This document shows positions 41,721 to 49,907 of a stretch of 52,254 nucleotides of DNA, one piece after another. The stretch lies in contig CAKPFM010000008.1 of assembly GCA_934153945.1 (NCBI GenBank), positions 1 to 52,254 on the forward strand, read 5' to 3'. The DNA is from an uncultured Bacilli bacterium. Its GTDB lineage: Bacteria > Bacillota_I > Bacilli_A > RF39 > UBA660. Positions within the stretch are counted from its first letter, which is position 1. Every line of letters begins with the position of its first letter. A program made the translations under genes and the position numbers. Below the pieces are notes generated by a model, which saw only the letters and a program-made list of their open reading frames with translations, did not search any database and had not been told where the DNA came from.

Positions 41721-41763
41721 TGTAATTTAATAAATAGAGTGTTAAACTATAAATGGTGATTTT

Positions 41764-42189
41764 ATGGATCAAAATTTAAAAAGAGAAATTATTTTAGAAC
41801 ACTATCAAAATCCTGTTAATAAAGGATTAATAAATGATGATAGTTATATATTAGTAAATACAAATAATGAATCTTGTATAGATGAAATAAACTTAATGGT
41901 AAAAGTTGAAAATAATAAAATAGTAGATGCCAGATTCGATGGAGAAGCATGTGCTATATGTACAAGTTCAACATCAGTAATGATAAATACTATAATAGGT
42001 AAAACTTTAGATGAAGCAATAGAAATATATAAAAATTTTAATCAAATGTTAAATGAACAAGAATATAATAGTGAAATTCTAGAAGAAGCAAACGCATATG
42101 ATGATATTTATAAACAGCCAAATAGGAAAAAATGTGCTTTACTTCCATGGTGGGGATTTGAAAAAGTAGTAAATCAAATAAAGAGGTGA
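41764..42189 (+). CDS. sufU: Fe-S assembly sulfurtransferase/scaffold SufU
   Basis: Zinc/cluster ligands are C38 in NESCIDEI with D40, C63 and C66 in GEACAICTSST, and C124 in RKKCALLPW, the SufU pattern. The GEACAI loop insertion typical of Firmicutes SufU rather than IscU is present. SufU receives sulfur from the SufS desulfurase. sufB follows by 4 bp. sufC, sufD and sufS are not in front of it, so the suf operon is split or only partly in view. Confidence 0.92.
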   Translation: MDQNLKREIILEHYQNPVNKGLINDDSYILVNTNNESCIDEINLMVKVENNKIVDARFDGEACAICTSSTSVMINTIIGKTLDEAIEIYKNFNQMLNEQEYNSEILEEANAYDDIYKQPNRKKCALLPWWGFEKVVNQIKR

Positions 42190-42193
42190 TGAT

Positions 42194-43504
42194 ATGGAAT
42201 TTAAAAATCTTAATATAGATGTAGTAGAAAAAATATCAAAACTAAAAAATGAACCATCTTGGATGACAAAATTTAGAAAAAAATCATACTTAAAATTTAA
42301 AGAACTAGGTAATCCAACATTTGGACCTAAAATAAATTTAGACTTTGATTTAATAACATATTATAAAAGAATAACAGAAAAAGAAGAAAGTGATTGGAAT
42401 AAAGTAAATAAAGAGGCAAAAGATACATTTGAAGATTTAGGTTTAATAGAATCTGAAAAAAAATACTTAGATGGTGTAGGAGCTCAATTTGAAAGTGAAG
42501 TTGTATATCATAACATGATAAAAGAATTAGAAGAAAAAAATGTAATATTTTGTTCAACTGATACAGCTTTACAAAAATATCCAGAACTATTTAAAGAATA
42601 TTTTAATAATTTAGTAAAATATGATGAAAATAAATATACAGCTTTAAATGGTGCTGTATGGAGTGGTGGTACATTCATATATGTTCCTAAAAATACTACT
42701 ATAGATAGACCTTTACAAAGTTATTTTAGAATTAATACTAAAAATATGGGACAATTTGAAAGAACAATTATAATAGTAGATGAAAATAGTTCACTTCATT
42801 ATATGGAAGGATGTACTGCTCCTACTTATACAAGTGATTCACTACATGCTGCAGTAGTTGAAATATATGTAAAAAAGAATGCTAAATGTAGATATACAAC
42901 AATACAAAACTGGTCAACAGATTTATATAATTTAGTTACTAAAAGAGCTATAGTAGAGGAAAATGGCTTGATGGAATGGATAGATGGAAATATAGGATCT
43001 GGTATTAATATGAAATATCCAGCCTGTATTTTAAATGGAAAAAGAGCTAAAGGTAATTGTATTAGTATAGCAGTTGCTACTACTAATCAAATACAAGATA
43101 CAGGAGCTAAAATGATACATTTATATCCAGAAACAGAAAGTAATATTATAAGTAAATCTATTGCTTTAAAAGGTGGTAATGCTACATATAGAGGATTAGT
43201 TAAAATAACTAAAGATGCTACTAATTCAAAAAGTACTATTAAATGTGATACTATTTTATTAGATGAAATATCTAAAAGTGATACAATACCAACTAATATA
43301 ATAGAAAACTCATCATCAACATTATTACATGAAGCTACAGTATCAAAAATAAGTGAAGAAAATTTATTCTATTTAATGACTAGAGGAATAAATGAAGAAA
43401 AGGCTAAAGAATTAATTATAATGGGATTCTTAGATAAATTTAAAGAGGAATTACCCATGGAATATGCTGTAGAATTAAATCATTTAATGAAAAATTATTT
43501 TTAA
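42194..43504 (+). CDS. sufB: Fe-S cluster assembly protein SufB
   Basis: Core SufB segments are present: KYTALNGAVWSGGTFIYVPKN, QFERTIIIVDENSSLHYMEGCTAPTY, AVVEIYVKKNAKCRYTTIQNWS, ETESNIISKSIALKGGNATYRGLVKI and KCDTILLDEISKSDTIP. Length 436 is slightly short at the N-terminus. SufB with SufC and SufD forms the scaffold complex. It is coupled to sufU. The downstream repeated region starts right after the stop, with no sufC/D. Confidence 0.95.
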   Translation: MEFKNLNIDVVEKISKLKNEPSWMTKFRKKSYLKFKELGNPTFGPKINLDFDLITYYKRITEKEESDWNKVNKEAKDTFEDLGLIESEKKYLDGVGAQFESEVVYHNMIKELEEKNVIFCSTDTALQKYPELFKEYFNNLVKYDENKYTALNGAVWSGGTFIYVPKNTTIDRPLQSYFRINTKNMGQFERTIIIVDENSSLHYMEGCTAPTYTSDSLHAAVVEIYVKKNAKCRYTTIQNWSTDLYNLVTKRAIVEENGLMEWIDGNIGSGINMKYPACILNGKRAKGNCISIAVATTNQIQDTGAKMIHLYPETESNIISKSIALKGGNATYRGLVKITKDATNSKSTIKCDTILLDEISKSDTIPTNIIENSSSTLLHEATVSKISEENLFYLMTRGINEEKAKELIIMGFLDKFKEELPMEYAVELNHLMKNYF

Positions 43505-43548
43505 ATTAATCTATTGCATAAATAATATAAATTGTATATAATAAAAAA

Positions 43549-43632
43549 GAACATACCTAATGGTTCTATGTTAGGTATATTCCTTTTATGGATAATTCCT
43601 AACGACCCCCTGTGGCGTTAGGATATTTTTTT
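43549..43632 (+). ncRNA. putative antitoxin small RNA, copy 1
   Basis: A promoter TTGCAT (43514-43519), 17 bp, TATAAT (43537-43542) would start an RNA near 43549. It contains the hairpin ATACCTAA/TTAGGTAT (43553-43578) and ends at the terminator CCTAACG/CGTTAGG plus T run (43598-43632). The ~84-nt RNA is fully complementary to the 3' part of the convergent toxin mRNA, whose own terminator is the first hairpin read on the minus strand. Confidence 0.6.
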
Positions 43633-43708
43633 ATTTACTTAAAATATAAAATATTAAAAGTAATAGGAGTAAAATGATAACATAAAGTTTTTGTTCTCTA
43701 TGTGTCAT
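43631..43708 (-). CDS. 25-residue hydrophobic peptide, type I toxin candidate, copy 1
   Basis: MTHREQKLYVIILLLLLLIFYILSK: a short polar start, one membrane helix and a Ser-Lys end, like small type I toxins of Firmicutes. GAGGTGG lies 6 nt before the ATG. The leader can fold: CTTACT/AGTGAG covers the ribosome site and TAACGC/GCGTTA makes a longer stem, as in structured toxin mRNAs. The minus-strand transcript would end at the hairpin 43553-43578 with a T-rich tail, overlapping the opposing small RNA. No known toxin family is matched by sequence. Confidence 0.6.
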   Translation of the reverse strand: MTHREQKLYVIILLLLLLIFYILSK

Positions 43709-43879
43709 AACAACCACCTCACTTTCTAAAAAAAGTAAGGAATATACTAACGCATTAGATATGCTCTCATATATATCATAGCGTTATAAATAAAAACACC
43801 TAAAAAAATTATAATAAAATATTAAAAATTTAAATTTAAATCTATTGTATAAATAATATAAATTGTATATAATAAAAGA

Positions 43880-43964
43880 GAACATACCTAATGGTTCTAT
43901 GTTAGGTATATTCCTTTATATAATGGATTCCTAACGACCCCCTGTGGCGTTAGGATATTTTTTA
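43880..43964 (+). ncRNA. putative antitoxin small RNA, copy 2
   Basis: Promoter TTGTAT (43845-43850), 17 bp, TATAAT (43868-43873); hairpin ATACCTAA/TTAGGTAT (43884-43909); terminator CCTAACG/CGTTAGG (43930-43954) plus T run. Same layout as copy 1, with a differing spacer between the two hairpins, which could give copy-specific pairing. Confidence 0.6.
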
Positions 43965-44039
43965 TTTACTTAAAATATAAAATATTAAAAGTAATAGGAG
44001 TAAAATGATAACATAAAGTTTTTGTTCTCTATGTGTCAT
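43962..44039 (-). CDS. 25-residue hydrophobic peptide, type I toxin candidate, copy 2
   Basis: Encodes the same 25 residues as copy 1, with the same GAGGTGG ribosome site and leader hairpins. The coding parts are identical, while flanking spacers differ. Confidence 0.6.
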   Translation of the reverse strand: MTHREQKLYVIILLLLLLIFYILSK

Positions 44040-44199
44040 AACAACCACCTCACTTTCTAAAAAAAGTAAGGAATATACTAACGCATTAGATATGCTCTCA
44101 TATATATAATAGCGTTATAAATAAAAATACCTAAAAAATTTATAATTTTAATTTAAATAAAATAATGATATAATAAATTAAATGTTTTGGAGGTACAGT

Positions 44200-45177
44200 A
44201 TGAAATGGAATATTGGAAATGTTGAAATAAAAAATAATGTTGTTTTAGCTCCTATGGCAGGTATATCAAATAGTGCTTATAGAACAATCATAAAAGAAAT
44301 GGGAGCAGGACTTATATATGCAGAAATGGTAAGTGATAAAGCAATATCATATGAATCAAAAAAAACAATAGATATGTTATACATGACAGACATGGAAAGA
44401 CCAATAGCTCAACAGATATTTGGAAGTGATAAAGAATCATTTGTAAAAGCAGCAAAATATATAGAAAAAACTATGAAACCAGATATTATAGATATAAATA
44501 TGGGTTGTCCTGTACCTAAAGTAGCAATTAAAAATCAAGCAGGTAGTGCATTACTTAAAAATCCAGAAAAAGTATACGAAATAGTATCAAGTGTAGTAAA
44601 TGCTGTAAATGTACCTGTAACAGTAAAAATTAGAAGTGGTTGGGATAATAATAGTATAAATGCTGTAGAAATAGCTAAAATGATAGAACGTGCTGGAGCA
44701 AGTGCTATAACAGTACATCCTAGAACTAGAGCGCAAGGATATACTGGAAATGCTGATTGGAATATTATAAAAGCAGTAAAAGAAAATGTAACAATTCCAG
44801 TAATAGGAAATGGAGACATAAGATCTTGTTATGATGCTAAAAGAATGTTAGAAGAAACAAAATGTGATGCAGTAATGATAGGTAGAGGAGTACTAGGAAA
44901 TCCTTGGCTAATAAAAGAATGTGTAGAATATTTAGGTACTGGAAAAGAACCAATAAAGGTATCGCTAAAAGAAAAAATGGACATGGTAAAAAGACACTAT
45001 AAATTATTAGAGGAAACAAAGGGAGAAAAACTAGCTTTACTAGAAATGAGAACCCATGCTGCATGGTATTTAAAAGGATTAGAAAACAGTACAAAATTAA
45101 AAGAAGCAATATTTAAAACAAAAACAAAAGAAAAATTTTTAAAACTAATAGATGATTTTATAGAACAAAATGACTAA
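44200..45177 (+). CDS. dusB: tRNA-dihydrouridine synthase
   Basis: A TIM-barrel FMN enzyme: APMAGISNSAYR near residue 19, DINMGCPVPKV with the catalytic Cys, KIRSGWDN, TVHPRTRAQGYTG, PVIGNGDI and MIGRGVLGNPWLI. The 325-residue length and position directly before lysS match Firmicutes dusB. It reduces uridines in the tRNA D-loop. ATG 44200 follows GGAGGTAC; the ATG at 44182 lies before that site. Confidence 0.95.
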   Translation: MKWNIGNVEIKNNVVLAPMAGISNSAYRTIIKEMGAGLIYAEMVSDKAISYESKKTIDMLYMTDMERPIAQQIFGSDKESFVKAAKYIEKTMKPDIIDINMGCPVPKVAIKNQAGSALLKNPEKVYEIVSSVVNAVNVPVTVKIRSGWDNNSINAVEIAKMIERAGASAITVHPRTRAQGYTGNADWNIIKAVKENVTIPVIGNGDIRSCYDAKRMLEETKCDAVMIGRGVLGNPWLIKECVEYLGTGKEPIKVSLKEKMDMVKRHYKLLEETKGEKLALLEMRTHAAWYLKGLENSTKLKEAIFKTKTKEKFLKLIDDFIEQND

Positions 45178-45252
45178 ATTAACAAAAAATTGCTATATTT
45201 ATAAGTAAATTTATGTTAATATATAAATAGTTCAGTATGAAGAGGTGAATGT

Positions 45253-46737
45253 ATGAGAGAATTTACAGAACAAGAATTAGTAAGAAGAGGAAAATTAGAT
45301 AAATTTAAAGAATTAGGAATAGATCCATTTGGACATAGATTTGATAGAACTATGTATTCTAATGAAGTAAAAGAAAAATATTCTAGTTTAACACATGATG
45401 AATTAGAAGAACAAAATAATATTGAAATAGTAGCAGGAAGAATAATGTTCATTAGAAAAATGGGTAAAGCTAGTTTCTTTTCAATTAAAGATAAATTTGG
45501 ACCAATTCAAGTATATATATCAATAAATGATGTTGGAGAAGAAATATATAACTTATTTAAAACAGCAGACATTGGAGATATAGTTGGTGTAAAAGGAAAA
45601 GTAATGAAAACTGGTACAGGAGAAATAACAATTAAATGTTTAGAATATACACATTTAGTAAAAGCATTAAAACCTCTACCAGAAAAATTCCATGGTTTAA
45701 CAGATAAAGAGGAAAGATATAGAAGAAGATATGTAGATTTAATCATGAATGATGAATCTAGAAGAATAGCTTTCACAAGACCTAAAATAATAAGATGTAT
45801 TCAAAATTACTTAGATAATAAAGGATTTGTAGAAGTAGAAACACCTATTTTAACATCATTATTAACAGGTGCATCAGCTCGTCCATTTATAACACACCAT
45901 AATGCACAAGACTTAGATATGTATTTAAGAATAGCGTTAGAATTAAATCTAAAGAGATTATTAGTTGGTGGTATGGAAAAAGTTTATGAAATAGGAAAAA
46001 CATTCAGAAACGAAGGAATGGACTTAAATCATAATCCTGAGTTTACAATGATGGAAATATATGAAGCATATTCAGATTTAAATGGAATGATGGATTTAAC
46101 AGAAGAAATGTATTTAGAAATAGCAAATAAAGTATTTGGCAAAACAACATTCAATTATAGAGGATATGAAATAGATTTAAAAGGTCCATGGAAGAGAATA
46201 TCAATGGTAGATGCTATAAAAGAAGTAACAGGAATAGATTTCAGTAAAGAAATGACTGTAGAAGAAGCATTAAAACTAGCCGCTGACAATAAAATAGAAG
46301 TAAAAGATCATGAACATACTGTAGGACATATAATAAATTTATTCTTTGAAGAATTTGTTGAAAAAACTTTAATTCAACCTACTTTCCTATATGGTCATCC
46401 AGTAGAAATATCACCACTTACTAAGAAAAATCCAAATGATCCAAGATTTGTAGATCGTTTTGAATTATTTATAGCAGGTGGAGAATGCGCTAACGCATAC
46501 ACAGAATTAAATGATCCAATAGATCAATTAGAAAGATTTGAAGACCAAATCAAAGAAAGAGAATTAGGAAATGATGAAGCCACTGATATTGATATGGACT
46601 TTATAGAAGCACTAGAATATGGTATGCCTCCAGCAGGTGGAATTGGTTTTGGAATTGATAGATTAATTATGTTATTCACAGAACAAGACTCAATTAGAGA
46701 TGTATTATTATTCCCACTAATGAAACCAGAAGATTAA
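45253..46737 (+). CDS. lysS: lysyl-tRNA synthetase, class II
   Basis: An OB-fold anticodon-binding domain (VAGRIMFIRKMGKASFFSIKD) precedes the class II core: RRRYVDLIMN, TFRNEGMDLNHNPEFTMMEIYEAYSD (motif 2) and GGIGFGIDRLIMLFT (motif 3). ECANAYTELNDPIDQLERFEDQ is specific to LysS. Length 494 is standard. GAGGTG precedes the ATG. The stop overlaps the start of the phosphatase gene by one base (TAATG). Confidence 0.98.
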   Translation: MREFTEQELVRRGKLDKFKELGIDPFGHRFDRTMYSNEVKEKYSSLTHDELEEQNNIEIVAGRIMFIRKMGKASFFSIKDKFGPIQVYISINDVGEEIYNLFKTADIGDIVGVKGKVMKTGTGEITIKCLEYTHLVKALKPLPEKFHGLTDKEERYRRRYVDLIMNDESRRIAFTRPKIIRCIQNYLDNKGFVEVETPILTSLLTGASARPFITHHNAQDLDMYLRIALELNLKRLLVGGMEKVYEIGKTFRNEGMDLNHNPEFTMMEIYEAYSDLNGMMDLTEEMYLEIANKVFGKTTFNYRGYEIDLKGPWKRISMVDAIKEVTGIDFSKEMTVEEALKLAADNKIEVKDHEHTVGHIINLFFEEFVEKTLIQPTFLYGHPVEISPLTKKNPNDPRFVDRFELFIAGGECANAYTELNDPIDQLERFEDQIKERELGNDEATDIDMDFIEALEYGMPPAGGIGFGIDRLIMLFTEQDSIRDVLLFPLMKPED

Positions 46738-47267
46738 TGGATTTATATGTAATTAGACATGGTGAAACTAACGAAAACAAAACAGGTATAATGCAAGGTA
46801 ATATGGAAACATTATTAAATGAAAATGGAAAAAAACAAGCTATTTCATTAAGAGAAAAAGTTAAAGAAGCTAAAATAGATTTAGTAATTTGTTCACCAAA
46901 ATTAAGAACAAAAGAAACAGCTTCTTTAGCCGCTCCAAATATACCTATTATATATGATGATAGATTAGTTAGTAGAAATCATGGTGAATTTGAAGGATTA
47001 GAAAGACATAAAATAAATCTAAATGATTATTGGAATATAAAGAAAAATATTCAATACGAAAAAGCAGAAAGTATAGGGGAATTATTTAATAGAATATCAT
47101 CATTATTAAATGATATATCGATTAATTATTCAGATAAGAGAGTATTACTTGTAACACATAGTGGTATAGCTCGTGTATTATATTACTATTTTAATGGATT
47201 TCCAGAAGATGGAGATTTAATGGAATATGAATCAACAAATGCATCATTTGAACATTATAAATTATAG
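46737..47267 (+). CDS. histidine phosphatase (phosphoglycerate-mutase family)
   Basis: The RHG motif VIRHGETNENKTGIMQGN (R7, H8, E10) is at the N-terminus; the second catalytic His is in LLVTHSGIARVL. SRNHGEFEGLE supplies the phosphate-pocket Glu region. At 176 residues it is closer to CobC/GpmB-like phosphatases than to glycolytic mutase. The substrate is unknown. It is coupled to lysS (TAATG). Confidence 0.93.
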   Translation: MDLYVIRHGETNENKTGIMQGNMETLLNENGKKQAISLREKVKEAKIDLVICSPKLRTKETASLAAPNIPIIYDDRLVSRNHGEFEGLERHKINLNDYWNIKKNIQYEKAESIGELFNRISSLLNDISINYSDKRVLLVTHSGIARVLYYYFNGFPEDGDLMEYESTNASFEHYKL

Positions 47268-47275
47268 GGGGAAAA

Positions 47276-47416
47276 ATGAAAACATTTAATTGTTTTTTAT
47301 CATTATTAAGTAGTAAAAAAATTTTAAAATTAAAGAAAAAAATGGGTTTTCCAATTACTTTAGCAGATATAGATAACATACATATTAAAGTAAAAAAAAG
47401 AAAGAGGTTATTATGA
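47276..47416 (+). CDS. 46-residue basic peptide coupled to ackA
   Basis: Hand translation: MKTFNCFLSLLSSKKILKLKKKMGFPITLADIDNIHIKVKKRKRLL. AGGGGG lies just before the ATG and the stop overlaps the ackA start (ATGA). It is strongly basic at its end. It may be a leader that couples translation of ackA to the upstream phosphatase, or a small protein of unknown role. Confidence 0.5.
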   Translation: MKTFNCFLSLLSSKKILKLKKKMGFPITLADIDNIHIKVKKRKRLL

Positions 47417-48606
47417 AAGTATTATCAGTAAATGCAGGAAGTTCTACTTTAAAATTTCGTTTATATGATATGCCAGAAGAAAAAGTATTAATGAAAGGTA
47501 CTTTTGATAGAATTGGTTTAGAAGGTAGTAACTATAGTATCCGTATTGGAGAAGAAAAAATTGGTAAAGATGTTGAAATAAAAAATCATGAAGAAGCAGT
47601 AAAAATTTTATTAAATGAATTAATAGAACAAAAAATGATTAAAAATTTAAATGAAATAGAAGCTGTAGGTCATAGAATAGTACATGGTGGAAATAAATAC
47701 TCAAGAAGTGTCGTAATTGATGATAGAGTAATACAAGAAATAGAATCAATTTCAGAATTAGCTCCACTTCATAATCCAGCAAACTTAATGGGTGTAAAAG
47801 TATTTATGAAAGCTATTCCAAATGCTTTAGAAGTAGCATGCTTTGATACAGCATTTCATCAAACTATGAAAGAAAAAACATATCTTTATCCAGTACCATA
47901 TGAATGGTATGTAAAATATCATGTTCGTAAATACGGGTTCCATGGACTAAGTCATAGATTTATAACAGAACAAATGAAAAAAACACTAAATAAAGAAAAT
48001 CCAAATTTAATAATATGTCATATAGGTAATGGAGCAAGTATATCAGCTGTAGAAGAAGGCAAATGTATAGATACTTCTATGGGATTTACTCCAAATGCTG
48101 GAATTATGATGGGAACTCGTAGTGGAGACATTGACTATACAATGTTAAACTATGTTATGAAAAAAACAGGATTTAATTTAGAAAAAATCGATAGTATGTT
48201 AAATAAAGAAAGTGGTTTAGAAGGAATTGCTGGTATGAGTGATTTAAGAGATCTAGATAGAGCTTTCTATGCTAATGAAGAAAAGGTTATTTTAGCATTT
48301 GATATGTATACAGATAAAATAGTAGATTATATAGCTAAATATTATGTTAAATTAAATGGATTTGTAGATGCTATATGCTTTACAGCCGGAGGAGGAGAAA
48401 ATGACTCTATAATAAGAGGAGAAACTCTTAAAAAATTAACTTCTCTAGGTATTATTTTAGATGAAAAGAAAAATGATGAAACAATAGTAAGAAAAGGTAT
48501 AGAAGGAATTATTACAACTAGTGATTCTAAAGTACCAGCATATGTAGTTGCTACAGACGAAGAACTTATGATAGCACGCGATACATATGTACTAAGAGAG
48601 AACTAG
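47413..48606 (+). CDS. ackA: acetate kinase, paralogue A
   Basis: NAGSSTLKF (residues 7-15), HRIVHGG, FDTAFHQTM, RKYGFHGLSHRF, ICHIGNGASI, DTSMGFTPNAGIMMGTRSGDID and FTAGGGEND define the ASKHA acetate kinase. Small deviations from the canonical sequence are Thr12 for Ser, TRSGDIDY for ...DP and FTAGGGEN for FTAGIGEN. The 397-residue length is typical. It makes acetyl-phosphate/ATP in fermentation. Another copy follows 1.3 kb downstream. A terminator overlaps its stop. Confidence 0.93.
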   Translation: MKVLSVNAGSSTLKFRLYDMPEEKVLMKGTFDRIGLEGSNYSIRIGEEKIGKDVEIKNHEEAVKILLNELIEQKMIKNLNEIEAVGHRIVHGGNKYSRSVVIDDRVIQEIESISELAPLHNPANLMGVKVFMKAIPNALEVACFDTAFHQTMKEKTYLYPVPYEWYVKYHVRKYGFHGLSHRFITEQMKKTLNKENPNLIICHIGNGASISAVEEGKCIDTSMGFTPNAGIMMGTRSGDIDYTMLNYVMKKTGFNLEKIDSMLNKESGLEGIAGMSDLRDLDRAFYANEEKVILAFDMYTDKIVDYIAKYYVKLNGFVDAICFTAGGGENDSIIRGETLKKLTSLGIILDEKKNDETIVRKGIEGIITTSDSKVPAYVVATDEELMIARDTYVLREN

Positions 48607-48621
48607 AAATAGTTCTTTTTT
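48599..48621 (+). terminator. terminator after ackA paralogue A
   Basis: AGAACTA and TAGTTCT with a GAAA tetraloop and a T run, placed at the ackA stop codon. Confidence 0.75.
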
Positions 48622-48625
48622 GAAA

Positions 48626-48961
48626 ATGTTAGAAGAATTACAAAAATCAAAATTTAGAAATAGTTTTCATCTAAAAGAAAAAGATAAAATTTATGTAAAA
48701 GAAAAAGGATTAGAACTAATAGAAAAACATGCTTATGATTTTATAAAAACAAGATTAATAAAAAACAATCCAAAAGATGGCAAACAAACACCTATGAAAG
48801 GACATCCTGTTTTTATAGCAGAACATGCTACAGCTACTTGTTGTAGAGGATGTCTTTATAAATGGCATCATATTGATCCATATCATGATTTAACAGAAGA
48901 AGAAATAAAATACATTGTAAATATAATAATGCTATGGATAAAAAAAGAAATGGATGATTAA
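48626..48961 (+). CDS. DUF4186 protein
   Basis: The 111-residue protein carries GHPVFIAEHATATCCRGCLYKWH, the signature of DUF4186, with His and three Cys that probably bind metal. ATG 48626 follows the T tract of the preceding terminator so closely that little leader is left. A TTG six bases upstream is an alternative. It is directly followed by the DUF1848 gene; the two domains are often found together in anaerobes. Confidence 0.8.
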   Translation: MLEELQKSKFRNSFHLKEKDKIYVKEKGLELIEKHAYDFIKTRLIKNNPKDGKQTPMKGHPVFIAEHATATCCRGCLYKWHHIDPYHDLTEEEIKYIVNIIMLWIKKEMDD

Positions 48962-48962
48962 T

Positions 48963-49850
48963 ATGGTATTAAATGTAAGTGGAAGAACTGATGTAGTAGC
49001 ATTCTATATAGAATGGTTTATGAATAGATATAAAGAAGGATTTGTTGACGTAAGAAATCCATTTAATCCTAAATTAGTAAGTAGAATATATTTTAGTGAT
49101 GTAGATGCTATAGTATTTTGTACTAAAAATCCCATTCCAATTTTAAAATATATAGATAAAATAAAACAACCAATATTGTTTCATATTACATTAACGCCAT
49201 ATAAAAAAGATATTGAACCAAATGTACTACCAAAAGGAACTATAATAGAAAGTATAAAAAAGTTATCTAAATTAATAGATAAAGACAATATATATGTTAG
49301 ATATGACCCAATATTTATAAGTGATAAATATAATTTAGATTACCATATAAAATCATTTGATAGTTTATGTTCTAAATTAAATGGTTATGTAAAACATATA
49401 ATTATATCATTTATGGATGATTATAAAAATGTAAGAAAGAATGATTATATTATAAAAAGTAAGCAAATAACCGATTTAGATTATGAAATAATAGGTAAGA
49501 ATTTTAGTAAAATTGCAGAGTGTTACAATATGGCAATTCAAACATGTTCCGAAGAAAGAAATTTAATAGAATATGGATTTCAAAAAAAAGACTGTATCTC
49601 TCATGAATTAGCATTCAAATTAACAAAAAAAACTAATTTTAAATCATGGAAAGCAAGAAATAATAAAAACTGTAAATGTATAGAAATGGTAGACATAGGT
49701 ATGTATAATACATGTAAACATTACTGTAAATATTGTTATGCTAATTATGATGAAAAAAATATAGAAAATAATTTTAAATTACATGATAAAAATTCTAGTT
49801 TATTAATAGGATATTTAAAAGAAGACGATATTATTAAAATAAGAAAATAA
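48963..49850 (+). CDS. DUF1848 Fe-S protein
   Basis: The family start LNVSGRTDVVAFYIEWFMNRYKEGFVDVRNPFNPKLVSRI is intact, followed by VFCTKNP and HITLTPYKKDIEPN. Near the C-terminus, CKCIEMVDIGMYNTCKHYCKYCYANY provides a Cys cluster like those of radical-SAM-related proteins. The function is unknown. ATG 48963 gives the usual family start; ATG 48954 (overlapping the previous stop) is possible. Confidence 0.85.
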   Translation: MVLNVSGRTDVVAFYIEWFMNRYKEGFVDVRNPFNPKLVSRIYFSDVDAIVFCTKNPIPILKYIDKIKQPILFHITLTPYKKDIEPNVLPKGTIIESIKKLSKLIDKDNIYVRYDPIFISDKYNLDYHIKSFDSLCSKLNGYVKHIIISFMDDYKNVRKNDYIIKSKQITDLDYEIIGKNFSKIAECYNMAIQTCSEERNLIEYGFQKKDCISHELAFKLTKKTNFKSWKARNNKNCKCIEMVDIGMYNTCKHYCKYCYANYDEKNIENNFKLHDKNSSLLIGYLKEDDIIKIRK

Positions 49851-49907
49851 ACCTTTAAATATCTTTTTTTTTATAGTATAATGATTTTGGTAGAAAGAAG
49901 GTAACTT

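Larger units (their letters stand above)
43511..43821. repeat. tandem 331-bp duplication, unit 1
   Basis: Unit 1 is nearly identical to 43842-44151 (period 331 bp). Both promoters, both hairpins and the small ORF are conserved; changes are concentrated in the spacer between the hairpins and at the unit edges. Confidence 0.9.
43842..44151. repeat. tandem 331-bp duplication, unit 2
   Basis: Second copy of the toxin/antisense unit. It keeps every functional signal of unit 1, suggesting selection rather than decay. Confidence 0.9.
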
